Shown: positions 7,639 through 15,546 of the stretch, one piece after another
Layout: the number at the start of each line of letters is the position of its first letter
How positions within the stretch are numbered: the stretch's first letter is position 1
Program-made: the position numbers and the translations under genes
Assembly: GCF_048323755.1 (NCBI RefSeq)
Contig: NZ_JBLWFS010000004.1
Span: 1 to 64,000 of the forward strand
DNA from: Alkalihalobacterium sp048323755
GTDB taxonomy: Bacteria; Bacillota; Bacilli; Bacillales; Bacillaceae_F
Length of the DNA: 64,000 nt
Direction: 5' to 3'
The notes under the pieces: model-generated
Told to the model about the DNA's origin: nothing
Database searches by the model: none
Seen by the model: only the letters and a program-made list of their open reading frames with translations

Positions 7639-7950
7639 TTAATGTAAATTAGTTTTTAAATCTTGCAGACGTTGCTCTGCTCTTTGAACATCCATTTGTA
7701 ATTGAGTGATCATTTTTAAATTAGCATCGATACTCGCTTGTTTCCGTAAGTATCCGAATACATTAGGTTTATGGTGCTTTAATAGTGACATCACTTCAAT
7801 TGTTGGTAATGAATATTTGGGATCTTTTGTACGTAAAAAATAACGGATAAATTTTAGAAAGTCTGGGACAGATGCTCGAGTGTCAGGAGCTTGACTGATG
7901 AGGTTTTCAAATAAGTTAATGCTATCTAATAAACTTTTTGGCGGATTCAT
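7639..7950 (-). CDS. Unknown 103-residue protein with C-terminal coiled coil
   Basis: I do not recognise this small soluble protein. It has a helical N-terminal half (LLDSINLFENLI, then FLKFIRYFL), a middle part with KYSLPTIEVMSLLKHH, and a final heptad-like helix (QLQMDVQRAEQRLQDLKTNL, about 81-102). ATG 7950 lies 8 bases after AAGGAG; an upstream GTG at 7959 overlaps that site and is unlikely. It has its own terminator, so it is a single-gene transcript. Confidence 0.6.
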   Translation of the reverse strand: MNPPKSLLDSINLFENLISQAPDTRASVPDFLKFIRYFLRTKDPKYSLPTIEVMSLLKHHKPNVFGYLRKQASIDANLKMITQLQMDVQRAEQRLQDLKTNLH

Positions 7951-7999
7951 AATGATCACTCCTTATAGCCTTTTCCATTATAGGCAGAAGGGGAGAACA

Positions 8000-8086
8000 A
8001 TGAAAGAAAAACAATTTGGTAATAAAACTAATTTATGTTTACATGCTTTTGAAAATTGCCACTTGGACGTTGGACCTTTAAAATAA
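8000..8086 (+). CDS. Possible 28-residue peptide upstream of pcp
   Basis: ATG 8000 follows AAGGGGAG with normal spacing and opens 28 codons (MKEKQFGNKTNLCLHAFENC and so on) ending 34 bases before pcp. The peptide has two cysteines and no recognisable family. It could be a real small protein, a leader for pcp, or chance. Confidence 0.35.
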   Translation: MKEKQFGNKTNLCLHAFENCHLDVGPLK

Positions 8087-8120
8087 AAGTATGCAGCAAT
8101 GAAGGAGGCAATATCTAATT

Positions 8121-8753
8121 ATGAAAGTTCTATTATCAGGCTTTGAGCCATTTGGAGATTTTAAAGTAAATCCTACGTTAGAAATGGTTAAAGAAGTTCA
8201 AGAGTTAGGTGTAGAAGGAGTAGAAATAGAAATAATCGGTTTGCCAGTCGTATATGGACAATGTGTAGATCAACTATTAGCTAAAATTGAAGAAGTTAAC
8301 CCTGATATTGTTCTGTCTTGTGGTCTAGCTTTTGGACGAGCAGCGATTACTCCTGAACGAATAGGAATTAATATTCAAGATACTGCAGGTGAGGGTGATA
8401 AAGGAGATAATCAAGGAGAAAAGCCAGTCGATCGCCCGATCATTAAAGGTGGTCCCGATGGATTATTTACGACGCTCCCGATCCGATTGATGGTAGAACG
8501 CTTAATCCAAGAAGGGATCCCAGCACAAATTTCAAATACAGCTGGTACATATATTTGTAATAATACATTATATGGAATTTTACATCATATCAATAAGAAA
8601 CAACACCATACAAAAGCTGGATTTGTTCATTTTCCTGCCACTCCAGACATGGTTACATCTCGTCCGAATATCCCAAGTATGTCTATGAGTGAACAGGTAA
8701 GAGGTTTAGCACTTATGATTGAAGCAATAAGAGATCATTCACAAACAAACTAA
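8121..8753 (+). CDS. pcp: Pyrrolidone-carboxylate peptidase (pyroglutamyl peptidase I)
   Basis: This 210-residue cytosolic cysteine peptidase removes N-terminal pyroglutamate from peptides. The family blocks are present in order: GFEPFG near the start, SCGLAFGRAAITPERIGIN containing the catalytic glutamate (about residue 80), SNTAGTYICNNTLYG with the catalytic cysteine (about 144), and GFVHFPATP with the catalytic histidine (about 171). Length is normal for family C15. ATG 8121 follows GAAGGAGG. A terminator at 8775-8826 ends the transcript. Confidence 0.95.
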   Translation: MKVLLSGFEPFGDFKVNPTLEMVKEVQELGVEGVEIEIIGLPVVYGQCVDQLLAKIEEVNPDIVLSCGLAFGRAAITPERIGINIQDTAGEGDKGDNQGEKPVDRPIIKGGPDGLFTTLPIRLMVERLIQEGIPAQISNTAGTYICNNTLYGILHHINKKQHHTKAGFVHFPATPDMVTSRPNIPSMSMSEQVRGLALMIEAIRDHSQTN

Positions 8754-8774
8754 CTGAATATGATCGTTTTCTTC

Positions 8775-8826
8775 GCACCCCAATAAGTTACAATGCACTG
8801 TCGCATTAGATATATGGGGTGCTTTT
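8775..8826 (+). terminator. Terminator of pcp
   Basis: GCACCCCA (8775-8782) pairs with TGGGGTGC (8815-8822) enclosing a smaller TGC-GCA stem, followed by TTTT. Confidence 0.75.
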
Positions 8827-8957
8827 ACTTTTCCGTAAAATAGGCTTAATTTAATCATCAGAGAGGTTTAGAGGTGAATAAACTGGGGAAAACAAAATGT
8901 AATATCAATAAAAATAGAAATTAGATAAAATTGGTCAAATTTGGACAATAAAAATGT

Positions 8958-8986
8958 TTGAATTATTTGAAAATTTAATGTAAAAT
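8958..8986 (+). promoter_or_regulatory. SigA-type promoter of the IDEAL-domain gene
   Basis: TTGAAT (8958-8963) and TAAAAT (8981-8986) are 17 bases apart. The predicted start point lies almost on the ribosome site AAAAGGAGGT (8991-9000), so the leader would be very short. Confidence 0.55.
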
Positions 8987-9007
8987 AACAAAAAGGAGGT
9001 AACTTCT

Positions 9008-9304
9008 ATGAACAAATTTGCCATTGATAAAAAGCTTATGAAACAATTAGCCGCGATTCGTAATAAGAAGAAGCCTTCAGAAGAAATTCTGAATTCCCTG
9101 TATGCCCAAGCGATGCTTGAATATTCCATATACGAGTATCAGAAAAATGCAATTTTTAACCAAATTGATGAGGCGTTAGAGGAAAAAGATGAAAAAAGAT
9201 TTTTCGTATTATCAACACATTACAATGAGTTGTTGGATCGTTATCGTCCAGGGAAAACGTTGTTTGAAAAAGGATATGAATTAAATATACAATTTGTTGA
9301 TTAA
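9008..9304 (+). CDS. IDEAL-domain protein
   Basis: This 98-residue protein carries an IDEAL domain at about 45-80 (IFNQIDEALEEKDEKRFFVLSTHY), a short two-helix module of Firmicutes found for example in YpiB. The N-terminal part is basic and helical. It is soluble and probably a small regulatory or adaptor protein; the function of stand-alone IDEAL proteins is poorly known. ATG 9008 follows AAAAGGAGGT. It has its own promoter and terminator. Confidence 0.75.
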   Translation: MNKFAIDKKLMKQLAAIRNKKKPSEEILNSLYAQAMLEYSIYEYQKNAIFNQIDEALEEKDEKRFFVLSTHYNELLDRYRPGKTLFEKGYELNIQFVD

Positions 9305-9309
9305 TTATA

Positions 9310-9339
9310 GCAGAGTGTCTTGTGCACTCTGCTTTTTTT
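9310..9339 (+). terminator. Terminator of the IDEAL-domain gene
   Basis: GCAGAGTG pairs with the CACTCTGC arm over a short loop and is followed by seven T. Confidence 0.92.
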
Positions 9340-9396
9340 GTTTTTTAATTATTTACTTACGGTTTGTAGGTACAGAAAGTCAAAATGGATATGAAG

Positions 9397-10563
9397 CTAA
9401 ATGGACTGTAGTATTTTTTCAATTCCCCGGCGTGCACCGGATATATTTCTGGCGACAGGTCCAATCTCAAGTTCAGAAAGAGCGCCAATGGCATATAACC
9501 CTTCATCCCATTGCAATGAATTAGACAATATAGGATAGCCGCACGCAGCACATCGCAGCTTGCGTTCTTCAATCGTTGTAGTTAACCATTCAATACCAGG
9601 CGGTGATTGATGAAAACCAGTGGCAAGAAGGATGTGTTCACTTTTAACTGTATCACCAGACAGTAACTTTACTTCATTCATGGAGTCGATTATTTGCAGC
9701 CCTTCAACTTCATCACGTAAAAAAGAGAGAGCACCGCTTTTGATTTGCTTACTAACTTTCGCTTTAAGGTCAAGGGGTAATGAACCTCGATGCCTAGCTT
9801 GACGTATCATATCTCGTCGCTTGTCATAACTAGAAACGGCTTGGAAGCTTCTCATTAATTTGGGACCGAGCCATCCTGGGTCCGAGTCAAACTGGTGGAC
9901 TCGAAGGGAATGTCTTGAAATCTGAGTCACGTTTCCTGGAAGATGACGGCTCCATTTGATGGAAGCATGGGCAGCTGTAATCCCACCACCGACAATCATT
10001 AAGGATTTAATAGTTGCCGGTACTTGCTGTTCGCGATCAAATACATGTGAAATAGACGCACCGTTTTCCTGAGCTGTAACCGCCCACTCAGGCCAGTATG
10101 GATGTTCACTCAATCCAATGGCTAATATAACATTTTTGCTTTCAAGCTGTTGGCCATCCTTAAGGACAACTTGCCAATTTTTATTACCTTTCTTTAACTG
10201 AACGACTCTGCCTTGAATCCAACTATTATAAAGTCTAGTTTCTTCAAATAGTTGCTCACAGTGATTGTTAAAAAGCTGTAAACCAGGTCGATCATACGGC
10301 CTATAAAAAGCAGCATAAGGCTTTCCGCTTGCCGTTTTCGAAAACTTTTCAAGGTCAAAATGAGCAGGTGCCAAATGATGAATCGACGGAGAACGTAAAT
10401 AAGGCATTTCAATAGTAGATGTACAATGAAGCCACATGGATAATGGCTTTTCATTTGGGTCGATTATGGCTAAGTTTTCAATTGCAACTTTTTTCTGTTT
10501 GAGGAGATAAACAGCTGCCGTACATCCTTGAATACCTCCACCAATAATTAGCCAGTCAATCAT
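9397..10563 (-). CDS. FAD/NAD(P)-binding oxidoreductase with CxxC motif, probable Zur target
   Basis: This 388-residue flavoprotein opens with the FAD dinucleotide motif IIGGGIQGC (6-14). It has a monooxygenase-like block MWLHCTSTIEMPYLRSPS, a second Rossmann motif (SLMIVGGGITAAH), an ILLATGFH block and a late CAAC motif (Cys338/Cys341). It resembles the SidA/IucD and COG4529 type of flavin oxidoreductases, but the substrate is unknown. ATG 10563 follows GGAGGT; an upstream reading to 10632 lacks a ribosome site. A Zur-like box sits 20-40 bases upstream, so it may serve in zinc limitation. It is divergent from the dCTP deaminase gene. Confidence 0.75.
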   Translation of the reverse strand: MIDWLIIGGGIQGCTAAVYLLKQKKVAIENLAIIDPNEKPLSMWLHCTSTIEMPYLRSPSIHHLAPAHFDLEKFSKTASGKPYAAFYRPYDRPGLQLFNNHCEQLFEETRLYNSWIQGRVVQLKKGNKNWQVVLKDGQQLESKNVILAIGLSEHPYWPEWAVTAQENGASISHVFDREQQVPATIKSLMIVGGGITAAHASIKWSRHLPGNVTQISRHSLRVHQFDSDPGWLGPKLMRSFQAVSSYDKRRDMIRQARHRGSLPLDLKAKVSKQIKSGALSFLRDEVEGLQIIDSMNEVKLLSGDTVKSEHILLATGFHQSPPGIEWLTTTIEERKLRCAACGYPILSNSLQWDEGLYAIGALSELEIGPVARNISGARRGIEKILQSI

Positions 10564-10582
10564 GATGTAACCTCCAAAACTA

Positions 10583-10603
10583 TAATCGTAATCATTACTA
10601 TTT
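10583..10603 (-). promoter_or_regulatory. Zur-like operator of the FAD oxidoreductase gene
   Basis: TAATCGTAAT-C-ATTACTATTT matches the Bacillus Zur consensus AAATCGTAAT-N-ATTACGATTT at 18 of 20 arm positions. It lies just upstream of the minus-strand start at 10563. Confidence 0.62.
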
Positions 10604-10670
10604 AATATACAAAAATACAGGTTATTATGCAATGTATTCTTTTATGACAGCGAAGAATATGGTAAGCTAC

Positions 10671-10691
10671 AAATCGTAACAATTACGTTTT
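10671..10691 (+). promoter_or_regulatory. Zur-like operator of the dCTP deaminase gene
   Basis: AAATCGTAAC-A-ATTACGTTTT matches the Zur consensus at 18 of 20 arm positions. It lies 41 bases before the start codon at 10732, where it could block a promoter. Confidence 0.6.
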
Positions 10692-10731
10692 GTTTACGAT
10701 AAATAACTTTAATAATAGTGAGGAGAAAGCG

Positions 10732-11262
10732 ATGATCTTATCAGATAAAACAATAAATGAAATGTTAAACAAGGGAGAACTTTCAATAGAGCCCCTAGTT
10801 GATGGACAAATACAACCCGCTTCTGTAGACATTCGTTTGGGAACACACTTTTTGAAAATTGATGAAAATGCAATCGAATCGATATCATTTGATAAAGAAG
10901 CGAAGTATATTGAATTTGAAAGTGATGAAGTCGTCATCCCCCCAAACTCATTCTTATTAGCAACAACGAAAGAATATATAAAGCTCCCAAACCATGTAAC
11001 CGCATTTGTAGAAGGAAGAAGTTCAATTGGAAGAATGGGGCTATTTATTCAAAATGCCGGCTGGGTCGACCCTGGTTTTGAAGGTGAAATTACATTAGAG
11101 CTCTATAACGCAAATCGACTTCCTATAAAATTGAAGTCAGGGCGTCGAATTTGTCAGCTTGTTTTTGCATTAATGGATCAAGAAGCCAAAACTCCTTATC
11201 AAGGAAAATACCAAGGACAACGTCAGGCTGTAGGAAGTCGAATTTATAAAGATATCGATTAG
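10732..11262 (+). CDS. dcd: dCTP deaminase (possibly bifunctional DCD:DUT)
   Basis: This 176-residue cytosolic enzyme deaminates dCTP on the way to dUMP and dTMP. The family signature GRSSIGRMGLFIQNAGWVD-PGFEGEITLELYN is at about 97-130, with VDIRLG near the N-terminus and a C-terminal KYQGQRQAVGSRIYKD tail that closes the site. The length fits the trimeric dCTP deaminase family. Related alkaliphilic Bacillus carry bifunctional dCTP deaminase/dUTPase enzymes, and that activity cannot be excluded. This family does not use zinc, unlike dCMP deaminase, and a Zur-like box lies upstream. ATG 10732 follows AGGAG; an upstream in-frame start lacks a site. Confidence 0.88.
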   Translation: MILSDKTINEMLNKGELSIEPLVDGQIQPASVDIRLGTHFLKIDENAIESISFDKEAKYIEFESDEVVIPPNSFLLATTKEYIKLPNHVTAFVEGRSSIGRMGLFIQNAGWVDPGFEGEITLELYNANRLPIKLKSGRRICQLVFALMDQEAKTPYQGKYQGQRQAVGSRIYKDID

Positions 11263-11270
11263 CATCATTC

Positions 11271-11306
11271 AAAACAGCGGGCCTAAAGACAGGCCCAGCT
11301 GTTTTT
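11271..11306 (+). terminator. Terminator of dcd
   Basis: AACAGC-GGGCCT pairs with AGGCCC-A-GCTGTT and runs into TTTTT. Confidence 0.9.
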
Positions 11307-11379
11307 GGATTCAAGTCGCAGGACAGAGTTCAATCGATGTCGCATAATAGTTAATATTCACTACTTACTTTATGTTAAC

Positions 11380-12921
11380 TTAGACTCTCTTTCCTTGACC
11401 TTGCCAGTAAGGTCCACGAAGTTCTGTTTTTAGTATTTTACCAGACGGATTTCGAGGCAAAGCTGAGACGAAGTCTACTGATTTAGGCTTCTTGTAACTA
11501 GCTAACCTGCCTTCACAGTAGGAGATAATCTCTTCTTCTGTTAAGGGGACACCTTCTTTAGGGACGACAATCGCCTTCACCGACTCACCCCAAACCGGAT
11601 CAGGTATACCGATGACAGCAACTTCCAAAATGCTTGCATGTGTATATAAAAACTCCTCAATTTCACGGGGATAAATGTTAACACCACCACTAATCAGCAT
11701 ATCCTTTTTACGATCCACAATATAATAATAGCCGTCTTCGTCTTGGCGTGCCATATCTCCAACTGTAAAAAAATCACCATAAAAAGACTCTCGATTAGCT
11801 TCTTCATTTTGGTAGTATCCATCTAATAGATAAGGAGCTTTAATATATAATTCGCCAACCTCGCCAATAGCAACTTGATTTTTTTGTTCGTCTAATAGTA
11901 AGCATTCTACTAGTGGAAACGGCTGCCCGACACAGGCATCTCTTTCTTTGATGTCTTTTGGCTTAATATTTAACGTTATTGCGCTTTCAGTAGACCCATA
12001 GAATTCGTGAAGGTCAGTACCATTAAAATACTTCAGTATTTCATTTTTTGTTTGTGTTGGTAATGGGGCTCCAGCTGAAATTAATACGCGCATGGTCGTG
12101 TGGTTATATTTTTCTTTCGTTTTAGAAGGAAGGTTAAGTATAAAATTAAACATCGTCGGTGCCATAAAAGTATTGGTTGCTTTATACTTTTCCGTTAATT
12201 GTAAAAATTGTTCCGGATCGAAGGTTTCTTGTATTACAACCGTACCACCAACAATAAGTTGCATCAGTAAGAAAATCCATGGGGCTGCATGATAGATCGG
12301 TCCAGCAACAATATGAATGTCAGACTCATCAATTTTGTACTCATAAGCAGCAACGATGCCAGTAAGGACACGTGAACGGTGTGAGATGACAACGGCTTTT
12401 GGTTTTCCTGTTGTTCCAGAAGTATAGCCGTAATAAAACGGATCGGTTTCGTCAATAGGTACATTAGGTTCTTCCGTTGAACCAGATTGAAGAAATGCTT
12501 CATATTCATGAAATGGATAGTCGGATTGACCATCTACGACAAGAAGTGTATCTAGGACCGGAGTCAAAGGAAGAATGTTACGAATGATAGATTCATAGTC
12601 ACCAGTCGTTATGACACCACGGGATTCAGAATGGTTAAGAATATATTCAATATCCTTACTCAGTAAGCGGTAGTTAATGGGAACGAGGATGACACCAATT
12701 TTAGCGAGGGCACCAATGATTTCAACATAAGTAGAATGATTTTTCATAAATACAGCAACTTTGTCACCTTTTTGAAACCCTCTTTTAGTAAAGGCATTTG
12801 CCAATTGATTTGTTCTAGTATTGAGTTCTTCGTATGTATGTGTTTGATTGTGAAAGATGACAGCAGGTTTATCACGATATTTAGAGGCATTTTGTTTGAA
12901 AAAAGAGCCGACGGTAAGCAT
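11380..12921 (-). CDS. Acyl-CoA synthetase (AMP-forming, class I adenylate-forming)
   Basis: This 513-residue enzyme couples a carboxylic acid to CoA through an acyl-adenylate. It has the P-loop YTSGTTGKPKA (about 175), EFYGSTES (about 317), the GELYIKAPYLLDGYY and VGDMARQDEDGYYYIVDRKKDM hinge region, and the C-terminal PSGKILKTELR with its catalytic lysine. It looks like a medium- or long-chain fatty acyl-CoA ligase; the acid specificity cannot be read. ATG 12921 follows AAAAGGATG at acceptable spacing; the extra 12 residues of the longer frame look unnatural. It is monocistronic, divergent from clpE. Confidence 0.88.
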   Translation of the reverse strand: MLTVGSFFKQNASKYRDKPAVIFHNQTHTYEELNTRTNQLANAFTKRGFQKGDKVAVFMKNHSTYVEIIGALAKIGVILVPINYRLLSKDIEYILNHSESRGVITTGDYESIIRNILPLTPVLDTLLVVDGQSDYPFHEYEAFLQSGSTEEPNVPIDETDPFYYGYTSGTTGKPKAVVISHRSRVLTGIVAAYEYKIDESDIHIVAGPIYHAAPWIFLLMQLIVGGTVVIQETFDPEQFLQLTEKYKATNTFMAPTMFNFILNLPSKTKEKYNHTTMRVLISAGAPLPTQTKNEILKYFNGTDLHEFYGSTESAITLNIKPKDIKERDACVGQPFPLVECLLLDEQKNQVAIGEVGELYIKAPYLLDGYYQNEEANRESFYGDFFTVGDMARQDEDGYYYIVDRKKDMLISGGVNIYPREIEEFLYTHASILEVAVIGIPDPVWGESVKAIVVPKEGVPLTEEEIISYCEGRLASYKKPKSVDFVSALPRNPSGKILKTELRGPYWQGQGKRV

Positions 12922-12994
12922 AAACTCACATCCTTTTATAAACGAGTATACAAACATTGTAACAAAATTCTGAAAATAAAAAAATGAAATAAAA

Positions 12995-13011
12995 GGTCAG
13001 AATTAGTCAAA
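12995..13011 (+). promoter_or_regulatory. CtsR operator 1 of clpE
   Basis: GGTCAGA-ATT-AGTCAAA is a direct heptad repeat matching the CtsR consensus (GGTCAAA-NAN-RGTCAAA) with one mismatch in the first heptad. It lies just upstream of the -35. Confidence 0.75.
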
Positions 13012-13017
13012 AATAAG

Positions 13018-13046
13018 TTGCCATTTATAGTCATTTGGTATATATT
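13018..13046 (+). promoter_or_regulatory. SigA promoter of clpE
   Basis: TTGCCA (13018-13023) and TATATT (13041-13046) are 17 bases apart and are flanked on both sides by CtsR operators. Confidence 0.72.
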
Positions 13047-13059
13047 AAAAATAATTAAA

Positions 13060-13076
13060 GGTCAAAGTTAGTCAAA
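13060..13076 (+). promoter_or_regulatory. CtsR operator 2 of clpE
   Basis: GGTCAAA-GTT-AGTCAAA matches the CtsR heptads exactly and lies just downstream of the expected start point. A further AGTCAAA-like heptad overlaps at 13076. Confidence 0.88.
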
Positions 13077-13107
13077 GTCAAATTAGACCAAAAAAGGAGT
13101 GAAAAAA

Positions 13108-15141
13108 ATGAAGTGTACAAAGTGTCAAAGCCGTGAAGCGAATGTCTTTTTACAAGTAGAGGTCAATGGTCAAAGAAGAGAATTAACGGTATGTTCTCAC
13201 TGCTACGAGGAAATTCGTAAGGAAGCTAAAAGAGGTGCAATGTTTTCAACGTCTACCTTTGATTACGAGGCAAAAAATAGCGGTGAGGACTGCTCTTCAG
13301 GGTCATGCAATATCGAACCTGAAAAAACGAGTGTATTAAAACAATTTGGAAGAAACGTAACCGAGGTTGCGAAAACGGGGATGATCGACCCGGTAATTGG
13401 ACGCGATGATGAAATTGAACAAGTCACAGAAATCTTAAATCGTCGTAATAAAAATAACCCAGTGCTTATCGGAGAGCCAGGAGTCGGAAAAACAGCAATT
13501 GCTGAAGGTCTTGCCCTAAGAATTATTGAAGGAAATGTTCCATCTAAATTACGAAATAAAGAAATCATTTCACTTGATGTCGCTTCACTTATTTCAGGAA
13601 CTTCATATCGAGGACAGTTTGAAGAACGAATGAAGCAGCTCTTAGCTGAGTTAGAAGCCAACCAGAATACTGTACTTTTTATTGATGAAATTCATCAGCT
13701 CGTTGGTGCAGGAAAAACAGAAGGTTCAATGGATGCAGGAAATATATTGAAACCTGCGTTAGCCCGTGGGCAAATCCAAGTCATAGGGGCAACAACTCTT
13801 AAAGAGTACCGCGATATTGAAAAGGATGGCGCACTTGAAAGACGTTTTCAACCGATTAAGGTCAATGAATCGTCTGTAGATGATGCGATTACGATATTGA
13901 AAGGACTAGCGCCAAAATATGAAGCTTACCACGGTGTAAAATATCCTGAAGAAGTTATTAAGACTTGCGTTGAACTTTCACATCGTTTCATACAAGATCG
14001 ACAGCTCCCAGATAAGGCCATCGATTTACTGGATGAAGCAGGTTCAAAATGCAATTTAAAAGATGCGAGCAATAAACAAGCAAATATTGAAGCAAGGTTA
14101 GAAGCTATTCAAAAGGAAAAAATAAAAGCTGCTGAAAAAGAAGACTATGAAACAGCCGCGAAATTACGTCAAGAAGAACTACAATTAGAAGAAAAGCTGA
14201 AACACGCAGAAAATAATGACCCAGCGGTAACGGTTGAGGACATTCAACTTTTAATTGAAAAGAAAACGGGCATCCCTGTTCGAAAATTACAACAAAGTGA
14301 GCAAGAAAAGCTAAGAAACTTACAAGTTCAACTCGCAAATAAAGTCATTGGTCAAGCTGCGGCTGTCGAAGCGGTAGCGAAAGCGATCCGAAGAAACCGT
14401 GCAGGCTTTAGTCGTTCGAATCGTCCGATTGCCTCTTTCATGTTTGTAGGTCAAACAGGGGTAGGAAAAACAGAACTAACAAAAGTATTGGCTGAAGAAC
14501 TATTTGGAAATAGAGACGCTCTTATTCGATTAGATATGAGCGAGTATATGGAAAAACACACCGTTTCTAAATTGATTGGCTCACCACCTGGCTATGTAGG
14601 GCATGAAGAAGCGGGACAGTTAACGGAACAAATTCGCAGAAATCCTTATAGTATCGTTCTCTTAGACGAAATAGAAAAAGCACATCCTGAAGTTCAACAC
14701 CTCTTCTTGCAAATTCTTGAAGACGGAAGACTTACAGATAGTCACGGACGCACTATTAGCTTTAAAGATACAGTGATTATTATGACAAGTAATGCCAAGA
14801 TACTCGATCAGTACTTCAAACCGGAGTTTCTAAATCGAATTGACTCAACAGTCCATTTTAATCAGCTAGAAAAAGAACATCTGATGCAAATTGTTGATTT
14901 AATGCTCGAAGATGTGTTTAGAAAAGCAGAAGAACAATCACTGAATATTGAAATCAAAAACGAGGCAAAAGAAATGCTTGTAGAAAAAGGATACGATCCA
15001 AACTTTGGTGCGCGTCCTTTGAGAAGAGCGATTCAAGAAAAAATTGAAGATCCAATTGTCGATTTAATTATCGATGAAGAAGATGTAAAGGCTGTGAAAG
15101 TAGACGTAATTGAAGAACAAATTGTTGTGTTCAAAAAATAA
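13108..15141 (+). CDS. clpE: ClpE, HSP100/AAA+ unfoldase partner of ClpP
   Basis: This 677-residue protein has an N-terminal zinc finger with Cys3, Cys6, Cys29 and Cys32, then AAA module 1 with Walker A GEPGVGKT (122-129) and a Walker B FIDEIHQL. A UVR-like coiled segment (EKEDYETAAKLRQEELQLEE) follows, then AAA module 2 with Walker A GQTGVGKT (448-455) and SPPGYVGHEE, and a C-terminal D2-small domain. This is ClpE, which unfolds damaged proteins for ClpP under heat stress. CtsR operators upstream agree. It is slightly short because about 20-25 residues usually found between sensor-1 (TSNA) and PEFLNR are missing near residue 560. ATG 13108 follows AAGGAG. Confidence 0.95.
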   Translation: MKCTKCQSREANVFLQVEVNGQRRELTVCSHCYEEIRKEAKRGAMFSTSTFDYEAKNSGEDCSSGSCNIEPEKTSVLKQFGRNVTEVAKTGMIDPVIGRDDEIEQVTEILNRRNKNNPVLIGEPGVGKTAIAEGLALRIIEGNVPSKLRNKEIISLDVASLISGTSYRGQFEERMKQLLAELEANQNTVLFIDEIHQLVGAGKTEGSMDAGNILKPALARGQIQVIGATTLKEYRDIEKDGALERRFQPIKVNESSVDDAITILKGLAPKYEAYHGVKYPEEVIKTCVELSHRFIQDRQLPDKAIDLLDEAGSKCNLKDASNKQANIEARLEAIQKEKIKAAEKEDYETAAKLRQEELQLEEKLKHAENNDPAVTVEDIQLLIEKKTGIPVRKLQQSEQEKLRNLQVQLANKVIGQAAAVEAVAKAIRRNRAGFSRSNRPIASFMFVGQTGVGKTELTKVLAEELFGNRDALIRLDMSEYMEKHTVSKLIGSPPGYVGHEEAGQLTEQIRRNPYSIVLLDEIEKAHPEVQHLFLQILEDGRLTDSHGRTISFKDTVIIMTSNAKILDQYFKPEFLNRIDSTVHFNQLEKEHLMQIVDLMLEDVFRKAEEQSLNIEIKNEAKEMLVEKGYDPNFGARPLRRAIQEKIEDPIVDLIIDEEDVKAVKVDVIEEQIVVFKK

Positions 15142-15202
15142 TTTACAAGGTTCGACTAGTAAAAAATATTGTTATATATAATTGTTGATATAATGCCGAT
15201 GA

Positions 15203-15250
15203 TTAACTTAACTTAACTTAACTTAACTTAACTTAACTTAACTTAACTTA
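15203..15250. repeat. Pentanucleotide microsatellite (CTTAA)n
   Basis: About nine and a half uninterrupted copies of the 5-base unit AACTT lie between the clpE stop and its terminator. Perfect short tandem repeats of this length can slip during replication. Confidence 0.97.
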
Positions 15251-15261
15251 GCTATAAAATT

Positions 15262-15304
15262 AGAAGCATCCTGTCCTTTTGGAAAGGGAGGATGCTTCTT
15301 TATT
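15262..15304 (+). terminator. Terminator of clpE
   Basis: GAAGCATCCTGTCCTTT pairs with GGAAAGG-GAGGATGCTTC and is followed by a T-rich tail. Confidence 0.85.
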
Positions 15305-15363
15305 CTTTCAGTATATCATTTGAGAGATAGATCTTAAGGTTGTTCATTAAATATTCTCACGTA

Positions 15364-15546
15364 TTACGTTAGATGAACGTAAGCATTTTGAAGGATTTTT
15401 TCTTTCATGACATAAGTTTGAAATACCATCTCAAGTGCAGTATCTTCACAACCAACTTTTTCTTTAACATCTTCATACGTGCCATGTAAAAAACGATCAA
15501 CTTCCAACAACTTCTTCATTTTTAATGCATTATAGCCCACAGTCAT
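15364..15546 (-). CDS. Small unknown protein of about 60 residues
   Basis: I do not recognise this protein. It begins MTVGYNALKMKKLLEVDRFL and has a helical, charged composition with one cysteine and no membrane segment. ATG 15546 directly follows AAAGGAAAGGTG on the minus strand; a GTG two codons downstream has better spacing, so the start is uncertain by two residues. It stands alone between clpE and a long AT-rich gap. Confidence 0.5.
   Translation of the reverse strand: MTVGYNALKMKKLLEVDRFLHGTYEDVKEKVGCEDTALEMVFQTYVMKEKILQNAYVHLT

Noticed and set aside
13263..13661. 132-codon minus-strand frame
   Set aside because: It is antisense to the first AAA module of clpE.
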